The notes: generated by a model not told the origin, from the letters alone. Shown: positions 55,387 through 63,678, counted from the stretch's first letter. The stretch is DNA of 64,000 nt from Streptococcus ratti FA-1 = DSM 20564 (GCF_000286075.1 NZ_AJTZ01000005.1:992001-1056000), one strand, 5' to 3'. Translations and numbers: made by a program.

Positions 55387-56133
55387 TTATTCAACATTGC
55401 TCCGTCCTTGCCATCTGTCAAACCAAAGAAGACTGAGAAATAAACCAAGCAAAGTCACTGGAAAGGCAACTTCCAGCCAGAGGAGAAGCTGCTGGGCAAA
55501 AATAGGATTTTTATCTGGATATTGCAGCATGCTAAACCAAGTCCCCATCAATCGTGCTGGCCAGGCACAGGGAATAAATTGCCAAATGCCATCACCTAAG
55601 CCTGTTAGAAGCAGGGCTGAAATTAGGACTTCAAAAATGCCCAGACCAATAGTTGCCCCGCTGCCAAATAAAAAAGCAAGAACCAGATGCAGTAAATATA
55701 AGACAACGGTTGATCCCATTAAAAGCAACCCAGCATAACCGTAAAAGGCAAGATAAAAGATATTGGCATCGGAAGGATACAAGAGGCCAAAGACAGACAA
55801 AGCTAAGAAAACAGCGACAATTTCCATCAGGATAAGACTAACAAATTTTACAAAATAAAGGATTTTTCGTTGACTACTTGCTAAGACAGGTTGAAAGCAA
55901 CCAGCTTCTGCCTCTAATTCAACGACTTTGCTGCAAATAATAGCAATGACTAACGGAAAAGCAAGCCCCAGTACTTGTAAATAGCCACTCGTAATACTTG
56001 CCCAAGAATAAGCAGGTGTCAGCCAACCAAAGACAGTAGTTAAAACAGCAACGCCAGCTGGTAAAAGCACATGTATCCAAGGCACAAAGGTACGTTTATA
56101 TTTTAAAAACTCTGCCCAGAGCAATTGAATCAT
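55387..56133 (-). CDS. Lantibiotic immunity ABC permease, LanG/MutG type
   Basis: A 248-residue six-segment permease. The N-terminal LLWAEFLKYKRTFVPWIHVLLP is typical of LanG/MutG immunity permeases, which with LanE and LanF expel lantibiotics from the membrane. It overlaps the LanE-type gene by one base and is followed by the regulator. LanG identity versus LanE rests on order and N-terminus, so the two could be swapped. Confidence 0.8.
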   Translation of the reverse strand: MIQLLWAEFLKYKRTFVPWIHVLLPAGVAVLTTVFGWLTPAYSWASITSGYLQVLGLAFPLVIAIICSKVVELEAEAGCFQPVLASSQRKILYFVKFVSLILMEIVAVFLALSVFGLLYPSDANIFYLAFYGYAGLLLMGSTVVLYLLHLVLAFLFGSGATIGLGIFEVLISALLLTGLGDGIWQFIPCAWPARLMGTWFSMLQYPDKNPIFAQQLLLWLEVAFPVTLLGLFLSLLWFDRWQGRSNVE

Positions 56134-56891
56134 TACTTAACCTCCTGTTTTTCAAACCAAAGAGCCGTTAGCCAAGTTATCCCTGCAAAAAGAACAAACG
56201 CCAGCATTAAACTTAAGCATATAGACCAGCCGCTAGTTGCTAATAGCGGTGCCGCTGCCTCTGAACCTGCTTTTAGTCCATTGGGATATATTTTCATAAA
56301 GGGTATCATCAATCTCATACCCCAAGCATAGGGACACAGCCACCAATAAGCGGTCGTTGAAAAAGCAACTCCCAAAATAATATTAGCTGTAAAATTGACT
56401 AACAAGGTGATAATTAAGCCCAATTTCTTTGCTAACCATAAACAAAACGGGAATTGCCAAAGGACACTAAGCAGTAAGACCATAGAAGCAAGAAGCGTTT
56501 GACTAATAGGATAAGTTTCTCCATAGTGAGGAAAAATAAGATATTTCAACAAGACTAAGAGAAAACAATGCAAGAAACTGCTCAGGGTCAAATAATAGCT
56601 AAGGGTTGTAACCTTGGTCAGCCAAAATTTTCTTAAGGAAATTGGCAAGGGAAACACTGCCCGATAGTGCAGCTTTTTCTCTTCATAAGTATTTACTAAA
56701 GCAGCAAATAAAGTCAATAGTCCTGGCAAAATCATAACATACCACCAATTATAAGCATCTGTAATCAAATACTGAGGCACCATAAAACTGTGTATCGCTA
56801 CCAATAACGGCCCTAAAATCAGTAATTTTTTCGCCATCGTCCTCTTCAGTTTTAAACGTTCAGCTTGAAACATGCCCAGCATATCACTCAC
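56133..56891 (-). CDS. Lantibiotic immunity ABC permease, LanE/MutE type
   Basis: A 252-residue permease with six membrane segments and basic N-terminus (MFQAERLKLKRTMAKKLLILGP) characteristic of LanE/MutE permeases. It is translated with the LanF-type ATPase (8-bp overlap) and the LanG-type permease. Together they should protect against a lantibiotic, made either by the cell or by competitors; no lantibiotic synthesis gene is in the window. Confidence 0.8.
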   Translation of the reverse strand: MSDMLGMFQAERLKLKRTMAKKLLILGPLLVAIHSFMVPQYLITDAYNWWYVMILPGLLTLFAALVNTYEEKKLHYRAVFPLPISLRKFWLTKVTTLSYYLTLSSFLHCFLLVLLKYLIFPHYGETYPISQTLLASMVLLLSVLWQFPFCLWLAKKLGLIITLLVNFTANIILGVAFSTTAYWWLCPYAWGMRLMIPFMKIYPNGLKAGSEAAAPLLATSGWSICLSLMLAFVLFAGITWLTALWFEKQEVK

Positions 56892-57585
56892 CTCCCCGAT
56901 ACTTCATAACAACATCAGTAAAGAGCTTTTCTAAATCTTCGCCTTGATGAATTTTATCTTGATAGCCCAGTACGCCATTTGCAATAATTCCGATATGATC
57001 CGCTGTCATTTGAATTTCAGACAAAATATGGCTGGAAATAATAACTGTAATCCCCTGCTCAGGAAAGGAACGAATGAGCTCACGCAGTTCCTGAATACCG
57101 ATAGGATCAAGCCCATTAGTCGGCTCGTCTAAAATCAAGAGTTTGGGATGATTAAGCAGAGCAATCGCGATTCCCAAGCGCTGTTTCATCCCCATGGAAA
57201 ACTGACCAGATTTTTTTTGACCTGTATTAGTTAAGTCAACAATCTTTAAGACTTCATCAATCCGACTATCCGGTAGTCCTAACATCAAAGTTCTTACCTT
57301 TAGATTTTCACGCGCTGTCAGGTTTTCATAAAGCGGCGGCGATTCAATCAGAGCACCAATATTTTCTAAATCCTTGCGGCTCCAGTCATGTCCATCAATC
57401 AGAATCTGCCCAGATGTCTTTCTCAGCATTCCTGTGACCATCTTTAAAGTTGTTGATTTACCGGAACCATTGGGGCCTAGCAGACCATAAATCGAATGCC
57501 GTTTAACTTTTAAATTGAGCTGATTAACTGCCGTTTGCTGACCAAACTGCTTGGTTAAACCTTTTGTCTCTAACATATAATCCAT
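56884..57585 (-). CDS. Lantibiotic immunity ABC ATPase, LanF/MutF type
   Basis: A 233-residue ATPase. Walker A is GPNGSGKST (37-45), the signature FSMGMKQRLG, Walker B KLLILDEPTNGLD and SSHIL as H-loop. The Q-loop Gln is replaced by Glu81 (GALIESPPLYENLT), the E-loop known to mark LanF immunity ATPases, strong support for the lantibiotic-export call. AGGAGG lies 8 bp upstream. It heads the LanF-LanE-LanG-RR-HK operon and is preceded directly by an array of structured repeats. Confidence 0.9.
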   Translation of the reverse strand: MDYMLETKGLTKQFGQQTAVNQLNLKVKRHSIYGLLGPNGSGKSTTLKMVTGMLRKTSGQILIDGHDWSRKDLENIGALIESPPLYENLTARENLKVRTLMLGLPDSRIDEVLKIVDLTNTGQKKSGQFSMGMKQRLGIAIALLNHPKLLILDEPTNGLDPIGIQELRELIRSFPEQGITVIISSHILSEIQMTADHIGIIANGVLGYQDKIHQGEDLEKLFTDVVMKYRGGE

Positions 57586-57604
57586 TATGCTGTCCTCCTT
57601 ATAT

Positions 57605-57719
57605 AAGATACAAAGCCGTTAAGCGACTCCAAGAATTTTAGGGAACTTGACGACGATGCCCTAAGCATCTAGGAAAGTGACTCTAAATTCACAGAGTCGT
57701 CGGCGTGTTCAATTACAAT
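57605..57719. repeat. Structured repeat type 2, copy C
   Basis: AAGATACAAAG start and GTGTTCAATTACAA end. Minus-strand stems CGACTC/GAGTCG, GAATTT/AAATTC and apical GATGC/GCATC again differ from the other copies while staying paired. It abuts the LanF ribosome site. Confidence 0.75.
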
Positions 57720-57833
57720 AAGATACAAAGGGCGTTAAAAAAGCAAGAAGAAAATAGGAGACTAGCGCGGTGCGCTTGCGCACAAGATAGACTCTCTTTT
57801 TCTCGACGCTTTTAGCCCATGTTCAATTACAAC
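57720..57833. repeat. Structured repeat type 2, copy D
   Basis: A 114-bp unit with stem GGGC/GCCC, CGAGAA/TTCTTG and apical GTGCGC/GCGCAC. It is identical base for base to the next unit. Confidence 0.85.
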
Positions 57834-57947
57834 AAGATACAAAGGGCGTTAAAAAAGCAAGAAGAAAATAGGAGACTAGCGCGGTGCGCTTGCGCACAAG
57901 ATAGACTCTCTTTTTCTCGACGCTTTTAGCCCATGTTCAATTACAAC
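57834..57947. repeat. Structured repeat type 2, copy E
   Basis: Exact 114-bp tandem duplicate of copy D, indicating a recent duplication or ongoing unit-number change. Confidence 0.85.
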
Positions 57948-57956
57948 AAGATACAA

Positions 57957-58080
57957 CAGAGGCTTGTTATCTAAGTGCTTTGCACTTGATAACAAACGCC
58001 AATCACTATAGTGAATTGGCTGCCTCTCTCACTAACTTCGTTTGGTTAGTGAAATCGACTAACCAAACTGCGTGTCGCAA
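57957..58080. mobile_element. Structured repeat type 1, copy 3, inserted in a type 2 repeat
   Basis: A 124-bp unit lying between AAGATACAA (57948-57956) and AGGGC (58081), where intact type 2 copies read AAGATACAAAGGGC. CAA occurs at both edges (57954-57956 and 58078-58080), like a 3-bp target repeat. Inside are TTGTTATC/GATAACAA, GCCAAT/ATTGGC, and TTTGGTTAGT/ACTAACCAAA between the family flanks AACTTCG and CTGCGTGTCG. Confidence 0.65.
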
Positions 58081-58177
58081 AGGGCACCCGTGGATAAAGT
58101 CAAAATAGAGAGTCCGACAACGAATCACTAAAGATGCTAGGAGGATTCATCTTTTTGACATAGTCCGCAGCCCGTAT
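58081..58177. repeat. Structured repeat type 2, copy F (interrupted)
   Basis: Continues the type 2 unit begun at 57948. Minus-strand stems GGGC/GCCC, GTCAAAA/TTTTGAC, with AAGAT opposite CTAT as in the other copies, ending GAATACGGGC where others read GAACACGGGC. Confidence 0.6.
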
Positions 58178-58444
58178 TCTGGTACCTGTATTAGTTATAA
58201 GATAAAAATTTAAGGATTTTATAAGGAAAAAGAAATTAAACATTTTTTTGACCAGCAAAGCGAGACTTTTCGCCGCTCTTTAGGAAGTTTGAGACCTTAA
58301 AAACACATCTTACGTCACCTAAGAAAAGTCCTAAAAAAGATTGTGTCTTCAAGTTGATTGAAAGCTTACTTTTATACTCATAAGATCTTTTTATAGTCTG
58401 GCATAAGTTTTTCTGATTATGCAAAATACAGTTGGGAGACTATA
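58178..58444. other. Divergent spacer before the ABC importer operon
   Basis: No supported gene; a 62-codon minus-strand frame here has no family resemblance and no clear ribosome site. The importer promoter presumably lies near 58390-58435. Confidence 0.4.
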
Positions 58445-59428
58445 ATGAGAAATAAGAAAGGAGTTAGTCATTTGAAAACACTAAAGGATTATTATCGGCT
58501 TTTCTTTGCTAGTGCTGCTATTTTGCTGACGATTTTGGCACAGCTGCTCATTCCTAAGTCTGCTGTTAGTTTCACTAAAATTCAGCCTTGGTATTTATAC
58601 TTTCTCTGGCTGTCTTTGGTCCTTACACTTGCAGCGGCACTGCTCAGTATTTTTCGCCGAAAAAAGGGAGCCTTCTTTCACAAGAGCTATTTTATTGGTA
58701 GCAGCTATTTGCTACTAGCCGTCTATAATCTTGTCACCGAAAAACTGGTCTTACTGCCCGAGATTTTCTTCCCCAGTCCTAATAAAATTTTAGCGGTCTT
58801 TGTTAAAAATGGCTCTTTCATTTTAAAATGCGATCTTTTTTCACTGCGGCTGCTGGCTATTTCGTGGGCTATCGGAATTGCTTTAGGTTTACTGACAGGT
58901 ATTCTAGTGGGTTGGTTTACCTCTTTTAATTATTGGCTGGATCCAATTATTAAAATTCTGGGACCGATTCCGTCTACAGCTTTTGTGCCTATAGCCTTAA
59001 CAGCTTTCCCTACCAGTTTTGCCGCCAGTATTTTTCTGATCAGTCTCTCTGTCTGGTTTCCTGTGACAATTTTAACCAACTCAGGCATTCAGAATGTCAA
59101 AAAGACCTATTTTGAAGTCGCGGATACTCTTGGAGCTACGACTTTTCAAAAAATTGTTCATGTCGCCCTTCCGGCCAGTCTTCCCAATGTTTTTGTCGGC
59201 ATTTTTAATGGTGCCTGTAGCAGTTTTATCACCCTGATGACAGCAGAAATGCTGGGCGTTAAATATGGTATTGGCTGGTATATCAACTGGCAGAGAGAAG
59301 TCTTAGGCTATGCCAATGTCTATGCTGGTCTGATTACCATTGCTATTACTTTCAGCTTAATTATCACGCTTCTTTTCAAGGTTCGTGACAGATTGCTTTC
59401 ATGGCAGAAAGGATTTATTAAATGGTAG
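58445..59428 (+). CDS. ABC importer permease (SsuC/TauC/NrtB type)
   Basis: A 327-residue inner-membrane permease with an N-terminal extension of extra hydrophobic segments, then the binding-protein-dependent transport core. LPASLPNVFVGIFNGACSS resembles the EAA loop that docks the ATPase. The family takes up sulfonates, taurine, nitrate or pyrimidine precursors; the substrate is open. Two starts are possible: this ATG (GGGAG upstream) or TTG at 58472 (AAAGGAG upstream). The stop overlaps the ATPase gene by 7 bp. Confidence 0.85.
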   Translation: MRNKKGVSHLKTLKDYYRLFFASAAILLTILAQLLIPKSAVSFTKIQPWYLYFLWLSLVLTLAAALLSIFRRKKGAFFHKSYFIGSSYLLLAVYNLVTEKLVLLPEIFFPSPNKILAVFVKNGSFILKCDLFSLRLLAISWAIGIALGLLTGILVGWFTSFNYWLDPIIKILGPIPSTAFVPIALTAFPTSFAASIFLISLSVWFPVTILTNSGIQNVKKTYFEVADTLGATTFQKIVHVALPASLPNVFVGIFNGACSSFITLMTAEMLGVKYGIGWYINWQREVLGYANVYAGLITIAITFSLIITLLFKVRDRLLSWQKGFIKW

Positions 59429-60171
59429 GATCACTCAAGATTAATCACATTCAAAAAGTCTTTAAAGCGACTGATGATGCACATACAGATATTGAGGCTT
59501 TGCATCAGATTAATACGACTATTGAACCTGGCGAGTTCATTTCCCTTGTCGGTCCTTCAGGAAGCGGAAAAACAACTCTGCTGCGTATTATTGCAGGTCT
59601 AGAGAGAGCCAGTCAAGGTGAAGTTTGGCTGGACGGGCAGATCATTACTCAGCCTTCGCGAAAGCTTGGGTTCGTCTTTCAAGAAGCAACCCTTTATCCG
59701 TGGCTGACTGTTTATGATAACATTGCTCTGGGCTTAAAACTAAACAAGGAAAAGGAGCGGCTGGCAGAAGTTAAAGATTATATTAACTTAGTTGGACTAA
59801 GCGGTTTTGAAAAAGCTTATCCTCATAATCTATCCGGCGGTATGCAGCAGCGGGTCAATATTGCCAGAGCGCTGATTAACAATCCTGATGTCCTGCTGCT
59901 TGATGAACCATTTGGCGCCTTGGATGCCTTTACCAGAAGCAAGATGCAGTCTGAGCTGATTGATATCTGGCAAAAACGCAAGATTACCATGATCATGGTA
60001 ACCCATGATGTTGAAGAAGCTGTTTTTCTCTCTGACCGTGTATTTGCCATGACCCCAAGACCAGCTGTCATCAAAGAAATTGTTACAGTCGATTTGGACA
60101 GGCCTAGAGAAAGAGACTCACAAAATTTTATTGCTATTAAAGAAAAAATCTTACATACATTGAACTTCTAA
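59422..60171 (+). CDS. ABC importer ATP-binding protein (SsuB/TauB/NrtD type)
   Basis: A 249-residue ATPase: Walker A GPSGSGKTT, Q-loop FVFQEATLYPWLTV, signature LSGGMQQRVNIARAL, Walker B VLLLDEPFGALDAFTR and H-loop MVTHDVEEAVFLSDR. The LYPWLTVYDN stretch is typical of the sulfonate/nitrate importer group. It is coupled to the permease (overlap) and to the lipoprotein gene 18 bp downstream. Confidence 0.92.
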   Translation: MVGSLKINHIQKVFKATDDAHTDIEALHQINTTIEPGEFISLVGPSGSGKTTLLRIIAGLERASQGEVWLDGQIITQPSRKLGFVFQEATLYPWLTVYDNIALGLKLNKEKERLAEVKDYINLVGLSGFEKAYPHNLSGGMQQRVNIARALINNPDVLLLDEPFGALDAFTRSKMQSELIDIWQKRKITMIMVTHDVEEAVFLSDRVFAMTPRPAVIKEIVTVDLDRPRERDSQNFIAIKEKILHTLNF

Positions 60172-60189
60172 AGAAAAGAGGACCACCTT

Positions 60190-61218
60190 ATGCAAAAATT
60201 CCCAACCCTAAAATTTCTCAAACTTGGACTTATTTTATTTGCCATATCAGTGGGCTTAGCAGCCTGTTCAAATTCCTCTTCGTCAACCTCCAAAAACTAT
60301 GATGCTTCTGAAAAAGATTCTTACGTCCTAAAAATTTCCGAAAACTCCGATCTTTGCGGTGCTCCACAGCAGATAGCTATTGAAAAAGGCTTCTTTGATA
60401 AGGTTGGACTGAAATATAAGGTCGTTAAAATCGGACAGGATACTTCTAATCTTGATGCCTTAAATGCCGGCAAGATTGATGCTTCCAATTCCTTAATGGC
60501 AAGTATTATTCAGCCTTTAGCCAACGGTGCTAAGCTAAAAATTACAACTGGTCTGCATACTGGCTGTCTGCAGGTATTAACAAAAGATGGCAAAATCAAA
60601 TCTGCCGCTGATCTAAAAGGTAAAAAGATTGGGGTGACTGCTGTTGCTGGCAGCCCTGCCATCTTTGCTAAACGTGTTCTGTCAAAGGCTGGTTTGAAGG
60701 TTTCTGATGATAAAGGCGATGTCAGCTTTGTCACTTATCAAAGCGATCAGTTAGGACAGGTTCTGGACAAGGGTGAAGTTGATGCCATTGCCCTTGGCGA
60801 TCCTGATACTGAGGTGCTGAAAAAACAATACGGTTTTAAAACACTGGCCAATTCATCAACTGACAAGGACTTTAAAGATGAATACTGCTGTGTCGCCTAT
60901 GTAGCAAACGATATAGCCAAGAAACATCCAGCTGTAGCAGCCAAATACACACTAGCCATGCAAAAAGCAGCTGACTGGGTGCAAAAACACAAAAAAGAAA
61001 CTGTTGATATTCAGCTGAATAAGAACTATGTTGCTGGCAGCAAAGACAGCAATCTCACCAGTCTAAACAGTTATACTTTTGAACCTAGCTATTCCGGTGC
61101 TTATGACAGCTTCGATTCTGTAGCCAGCGACTTACGAAAAGTTGGTATTTTATCTAATGATGTTGATCTAAAGGCTTTAAGAAGCAATTCCTTCTTAAAA
61201 GTGAAAGATGTCAAATAA
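60190..61218 (+). CDS. ABC importer substrate-binding lipoprotein (NMT1/SsuA type)
   Basis: A 342-residue protein with a lipoprotein signal (hydrophobic segment, lipobox LAAC near residue 26), so it is anchored outside the membrane. The mature part has the two-lobe fold of NMT1/SsuA/TauA proteins: EKGFFDKVGLKYKVVKIG, SAADLKGKKIGVT, and VDAIALGDPDTEVLKK. Four more cysteines occur (DLCGAP, TGCLQV, EYCCVAY), unusual for a streptococcal surface protein. The ligand is not predictable. A strong terminator follows. Confidence 0.88.
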   Translation: MQKFPTLKFLKLGLILFAISVGLAACSNSSSSTSKNYDASEKDSYVLKISENSDLCGAPQQIAIEKGFFDKVGLKYKVVKIGQDTSNLDALNAGKIDASNSLMASIIQPLANGAKLKITTGLHTGCLQVLTKDGKIKSAADLKGKKIGVTAVAGSPAIFAKRVLSKAGLKVSDDKGDVSFVTYQSDQLGQVLDKGEVDAIALGDPDTEVLKKQYGFKTLANSSTDKDFKDEYCCVAYVANDIAKKHPAVAAKYTLAMQKAADWVQKHKKETVDIQLNKNYVAGSKDSNLTSLNSYTFEPSYSGAYDSFDSVASDLRKVGILSNDVDLKALRSNSFLKVKDVK

Positions 61219-61226
61219 CTTATATT

Positions 61227-61267
61227 AAAAAGGTCTGATTCCTCCTTCGTGCGGAATCAGACCTTTT
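61227..61267 (+). terminator. Terminator of the ABC importer operon
   Basis: AAAGGTCTGATTCC pairs perfectly with GGAATCAGACCTTT around a 10-base loop, ending in T-run, 9 bp after the stop. Confidence 0.9.
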
Positions 61268-61289
61268 GATAACATTCTAAAATTCTGGC

Positions 61290-61505
61290 TCTATAATACC
61301 TGTAACGGGTGAGATTTCCACCAGAAGTTTAGAGCCTCTTTGAGTACACAAAAAGCCTCAGACGAACGCTTTAGAACTAGACAACTCAAACGCTAGATTT
61401 GAGGCGACTAACAAGCTCATCAAAGACATTAAGCGTCAATATCGCAATTTCCCTAACTTCAAGAAGCAAATCTTATTGTCACTGAATATCAAAAAGAGAG
61501 AATAA
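61290..61505 (+). pseudogene. ISL3-family transposase remnant
   Basis: The frame 61383-61505 reads NSNARFEATNKLIKDIKRQY then RNFPNFKKQILLSLNIKKRE and stops, the C-terminal end of ISL3 (IS1167-like) transposases. Upstream, GGCTCTATAAT at 61292 resembles an ISL3 terminal repeat and is mirrored by TAGAGCC at 61331-61337. The rest of the element is deleted. Confidence 0.7.
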
Positions 61506-61710
61506 ATGTCATTCTCCCCAGAACCTAGCTTTTCGCCAGCCACTGCAGTTGACAAGAAGCCTGAAATTATTAAACAGCCTAAAATCAGCAAATTGACGGT
61601 CATTTTTCAGCTATAAATGTAGTTATCGTCTTAAATAAGATTTAGGTTGAAAGCTAATTAACCAATTACCATCTTTTCTGATTTTATATTATTAAAAAAA
61701 GTAGTTATAG
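61506..61710. other. Spacer after the IS remnant
   Basis: About 200 bp without a supported gene or clear signal. Confidence 0.4.
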
Positions 61711-62799
61711 CTAGTTAGGTGTTGCTGTAACAACAGTAAGATCTCCTCCTGTTTCTGCTACATTGCTAACTTTAATTGTGACAGAAATACTACTAGCTGT
61801 TTTAATACTATCTGCTAAACTTTTAGTACAATATAACATCAAGTCTTCATTTTCAGGATCCCCACTATTAACATAAATGAGATACTTTGTGTTATCGGCA
61901 TTCATTCCCCAAATATCTGTCCAAATTGGTGAGGTTGTAAACTGATATACTTCTCCATCTTTTAGTTCTCCAGCATCATACTTAGCTGTTAATTCAGATG
62001 CGCTAATTAAAATAGGTTTAGTTGATGAATTTGAAGAATTTGTAGATGGCGAACTGGATTCTGACGAACTAGAGGTGGAAGAATTTGTAGATGATGAACT
62101 TTGAGAAGTTGAAGACTTAGATTCACTAGAGGAACTATGTGATTTATTTATTGAATCTTTATCTTTTTCGTAATCGTTAGGAGTATAAAATGTTACATTC
62201 CAACTTTCAGGTGAATAACCATCATCTAAGATAATTGTTGCACCTTTTGGAATAGTTACTTTATAAACTTTTCCAATTGTATAAACCATCTCAAAAGTAC
62301 CTGTAGAATCCCCTACAGCATCAAGAATTTCTAAAGTTAAATAGGCATTTTTCTTACTGTCATTAGAACTATATTGAATATCAGTCATTACAAAATAATA
62401 ACTACCTGCTTGAATATCTTCCCCTTCAATATATTTACCTGGCGCAAAAAAAGATTTTGTAGTAATTTTTGGTTTAGGTTTAGGTTTTGATTTTGATTCA
62501 AGCTTTAAAACTTTTTCACGACTTACACTTTTATTTCCGATATAATTTACGGTAAAAAAAGTACCCAGTATAGCAACTAAAATAATAATGATACTAACTA
62601 TACCAATAATAAATTTAATTTTTCTTTTTTTAGATGTCTGATTATTTAGAAAAGCAGTAAAGTTTGAATAACCACTTACACCATTGTTAGTATTATCAGC
62701 AAAAATCAAACCATTTTTAATTGCTGTCTCCACTTCTTCTTTACTAGGTTCACGCCCATTCTTCTCTTTAAACAGATGAATCCATTCGCTTTCTTTCAT
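61711..62799 (-). CDS. Serine-rich single-pass membrane protein, unknown function
   Basis: A 362-residue protein not recognised as a known family. A cytosolic head (1-60, KEKNGREPSKEEVETAIKNG) is followed by one transmembrane segment (61-85), a Lys-Pro linker (KSKPKPKPK) and an extracellular beta-like domain (about 115-205; GKYIEGEDIQAGSYYFV). Then comes a stalk of about 50 mostly Ser residues (215-265) and a final domain (about 270-362) resembling tRNA_anti-like or OB folds. The architecture suggests a surface sensor or stress protein. GAGAGG precedes the ATG. The promoter region has a TATATATATATA run near 62862. Confidence 0.75.
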   Translation of the reverse strand: MKESEWIHLFKEKNGREPSKEEVETAIKNGLIFADNTNNGVSGYSNFTAFLNNQTSKKRKIKFIIGIVSIIIILVAILGTFFTVNYIGNKSVSREKVLKLESKSKPKPKPKITTKSFFAPGKYIEGEDIQAGSYYFVMTDIQYSSNDSKKNAYLTLEILDAVGDSTGTFEMVYTIGKVYKVTIPKGATIILDDGYSPESWNVTFYTPNDYEKDKDSINKSHSSSSESKSSTSQSSSSTNSSTSSSSESSSPSTNSSNSSTKPILISASELTAKYDAGELKDGEVYQFTTSPIWTDIWGMNADNTKYLIYVNSGDPENEDLMLYCTKSLADSIKTASSISVTIKVSNVAETGGDLTVVTATPN

Positions 62800-62919
62800 T
62801 TTCTCAAGCCTCTCTATTATTAATCTTTACTGATGTTATTAACCTATCAGTAATACAATTATAATATATATATATATATTTGTAAACATTTTGTCATTTT
62901 TCTAAAAAACACAGGCTCT

Positions 62920-62953
62920 AAAAAACCCAAGTCCAAACGAACTTAGGTTTTTT
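62920..62953 (-). terminator. Terminator of the DUF554 gene
   Basis: AAAAACCCAAGT pairs with ACTTAGGTTTTT (one G-U pair), 15 bp after the stop, with T-run on the minus strand. Confidence 0.8.
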
Positions 62954-62967
62954 ACATATTAGAAATG

Positions 62968-63678
62968 TTAACCCGCTAGGCTGTTCCAAATGACGGCGAT
63001 AACAAGAGCCGGCAGGAGATTGGCGACTTTGACCTTTGTATTGAAGGCCAAATTGGTACCGACACAAAAGATGACTGCATTGCCTACGAGAGCTATACCG
63101 TCAACTGCTTGAGCCGATAGAAAATTTCCCGCTAAAGCTGCTAAAGCCGTGATACTGCCTTGAAAAATAGCTACTGGAATTGCTGAAAAGACAGCACCTC
63201 TGCCCAAAGAGGCCGACAAGATGGCAATGATAATCAAATCCAGTACACCTTTAGCCAGCAAAATAGACGTATCTCCGTAAATACCATCCTGAATAGAGCC
63301 GACAACAGCCATGGCACCAACACAGACGGTACAGGTGGCTGTAACAAAACTGTCAACAAACTGATTGTCTCCTTGGCTGCCTGTTTTTTGCTTGAGAAAA
63401 TCGCCAAATTGCTCAATTCGCGCTTCAATCTGACAGAGTTCACCAAGAACAGCACCAAGAGCTAAACTGATGATGAGCAGAAAACTATGACCGCTTTGAA
63501 GCTGATTTTGAGTAACCATCATCATTTTCCCTAAAACACCGGCAATAGCTAAAAAGATGACTGCTACACCTGTTGCCTGCATTAATGTCTTTTGCAGCTG
63601 GGGCTTGAGGTGATCTTTAAATCCTAGTCCCAAACCACCGCCAACTATGATTAAAGCAACATTCATTACAGTACCCAA
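62968..63678 (-). CDS. DUF554 family membrane protein
   Basis: A 236-residue protein with about seven membrane segments, of the DUF554 (YqgA-like) family, function unknown. The N-terminus GTVMNVALIIVGGGLGLGF and the block TATCTVCVGAMAVVGSIQDG are characteristic. The start is TTG, chosen because AGGGGAG precedes it and the family begins G-T-x-x-N at this point; ATG four codons later is the alternative. It lies between alaS and the serine-rich gene on the same strand. Confidence 0.85.
   Translation of the reverse strand: MGTVMNVALIIVGGGLGLGFKDHLKPQLQKTLMQATGVAVIFLAIAGVLGKMMMVTQNQLQSGHSFLLIISLALGAVLGELCQIEARIEQFGDFLKQKTGSQGDNQFVDSFVTATCTVCVGAMAVVGSIQDGIYGDTSILLAKGVLDLIIIAILSASLGRGAVFSAIPVAIFQGSITALAALAGNFLSAQAVDGIALVGNAVIFCVGTNLAFNTKVKVANLLPALVIAVIWNSLAG

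Noticed and set aside
52808..58177. Tandem repeats as a CRISPR array
   Set aside because: Units are about 114 bp, differ mainly in paired stems, and have no short repeat/unique spacer pattern or cas genes.
58236..58424. 62-codon minus-strand frame upstream of the ABC importer
   Set aside because: No family resemblance and no ribosome site; it lies in a likely promoter region.
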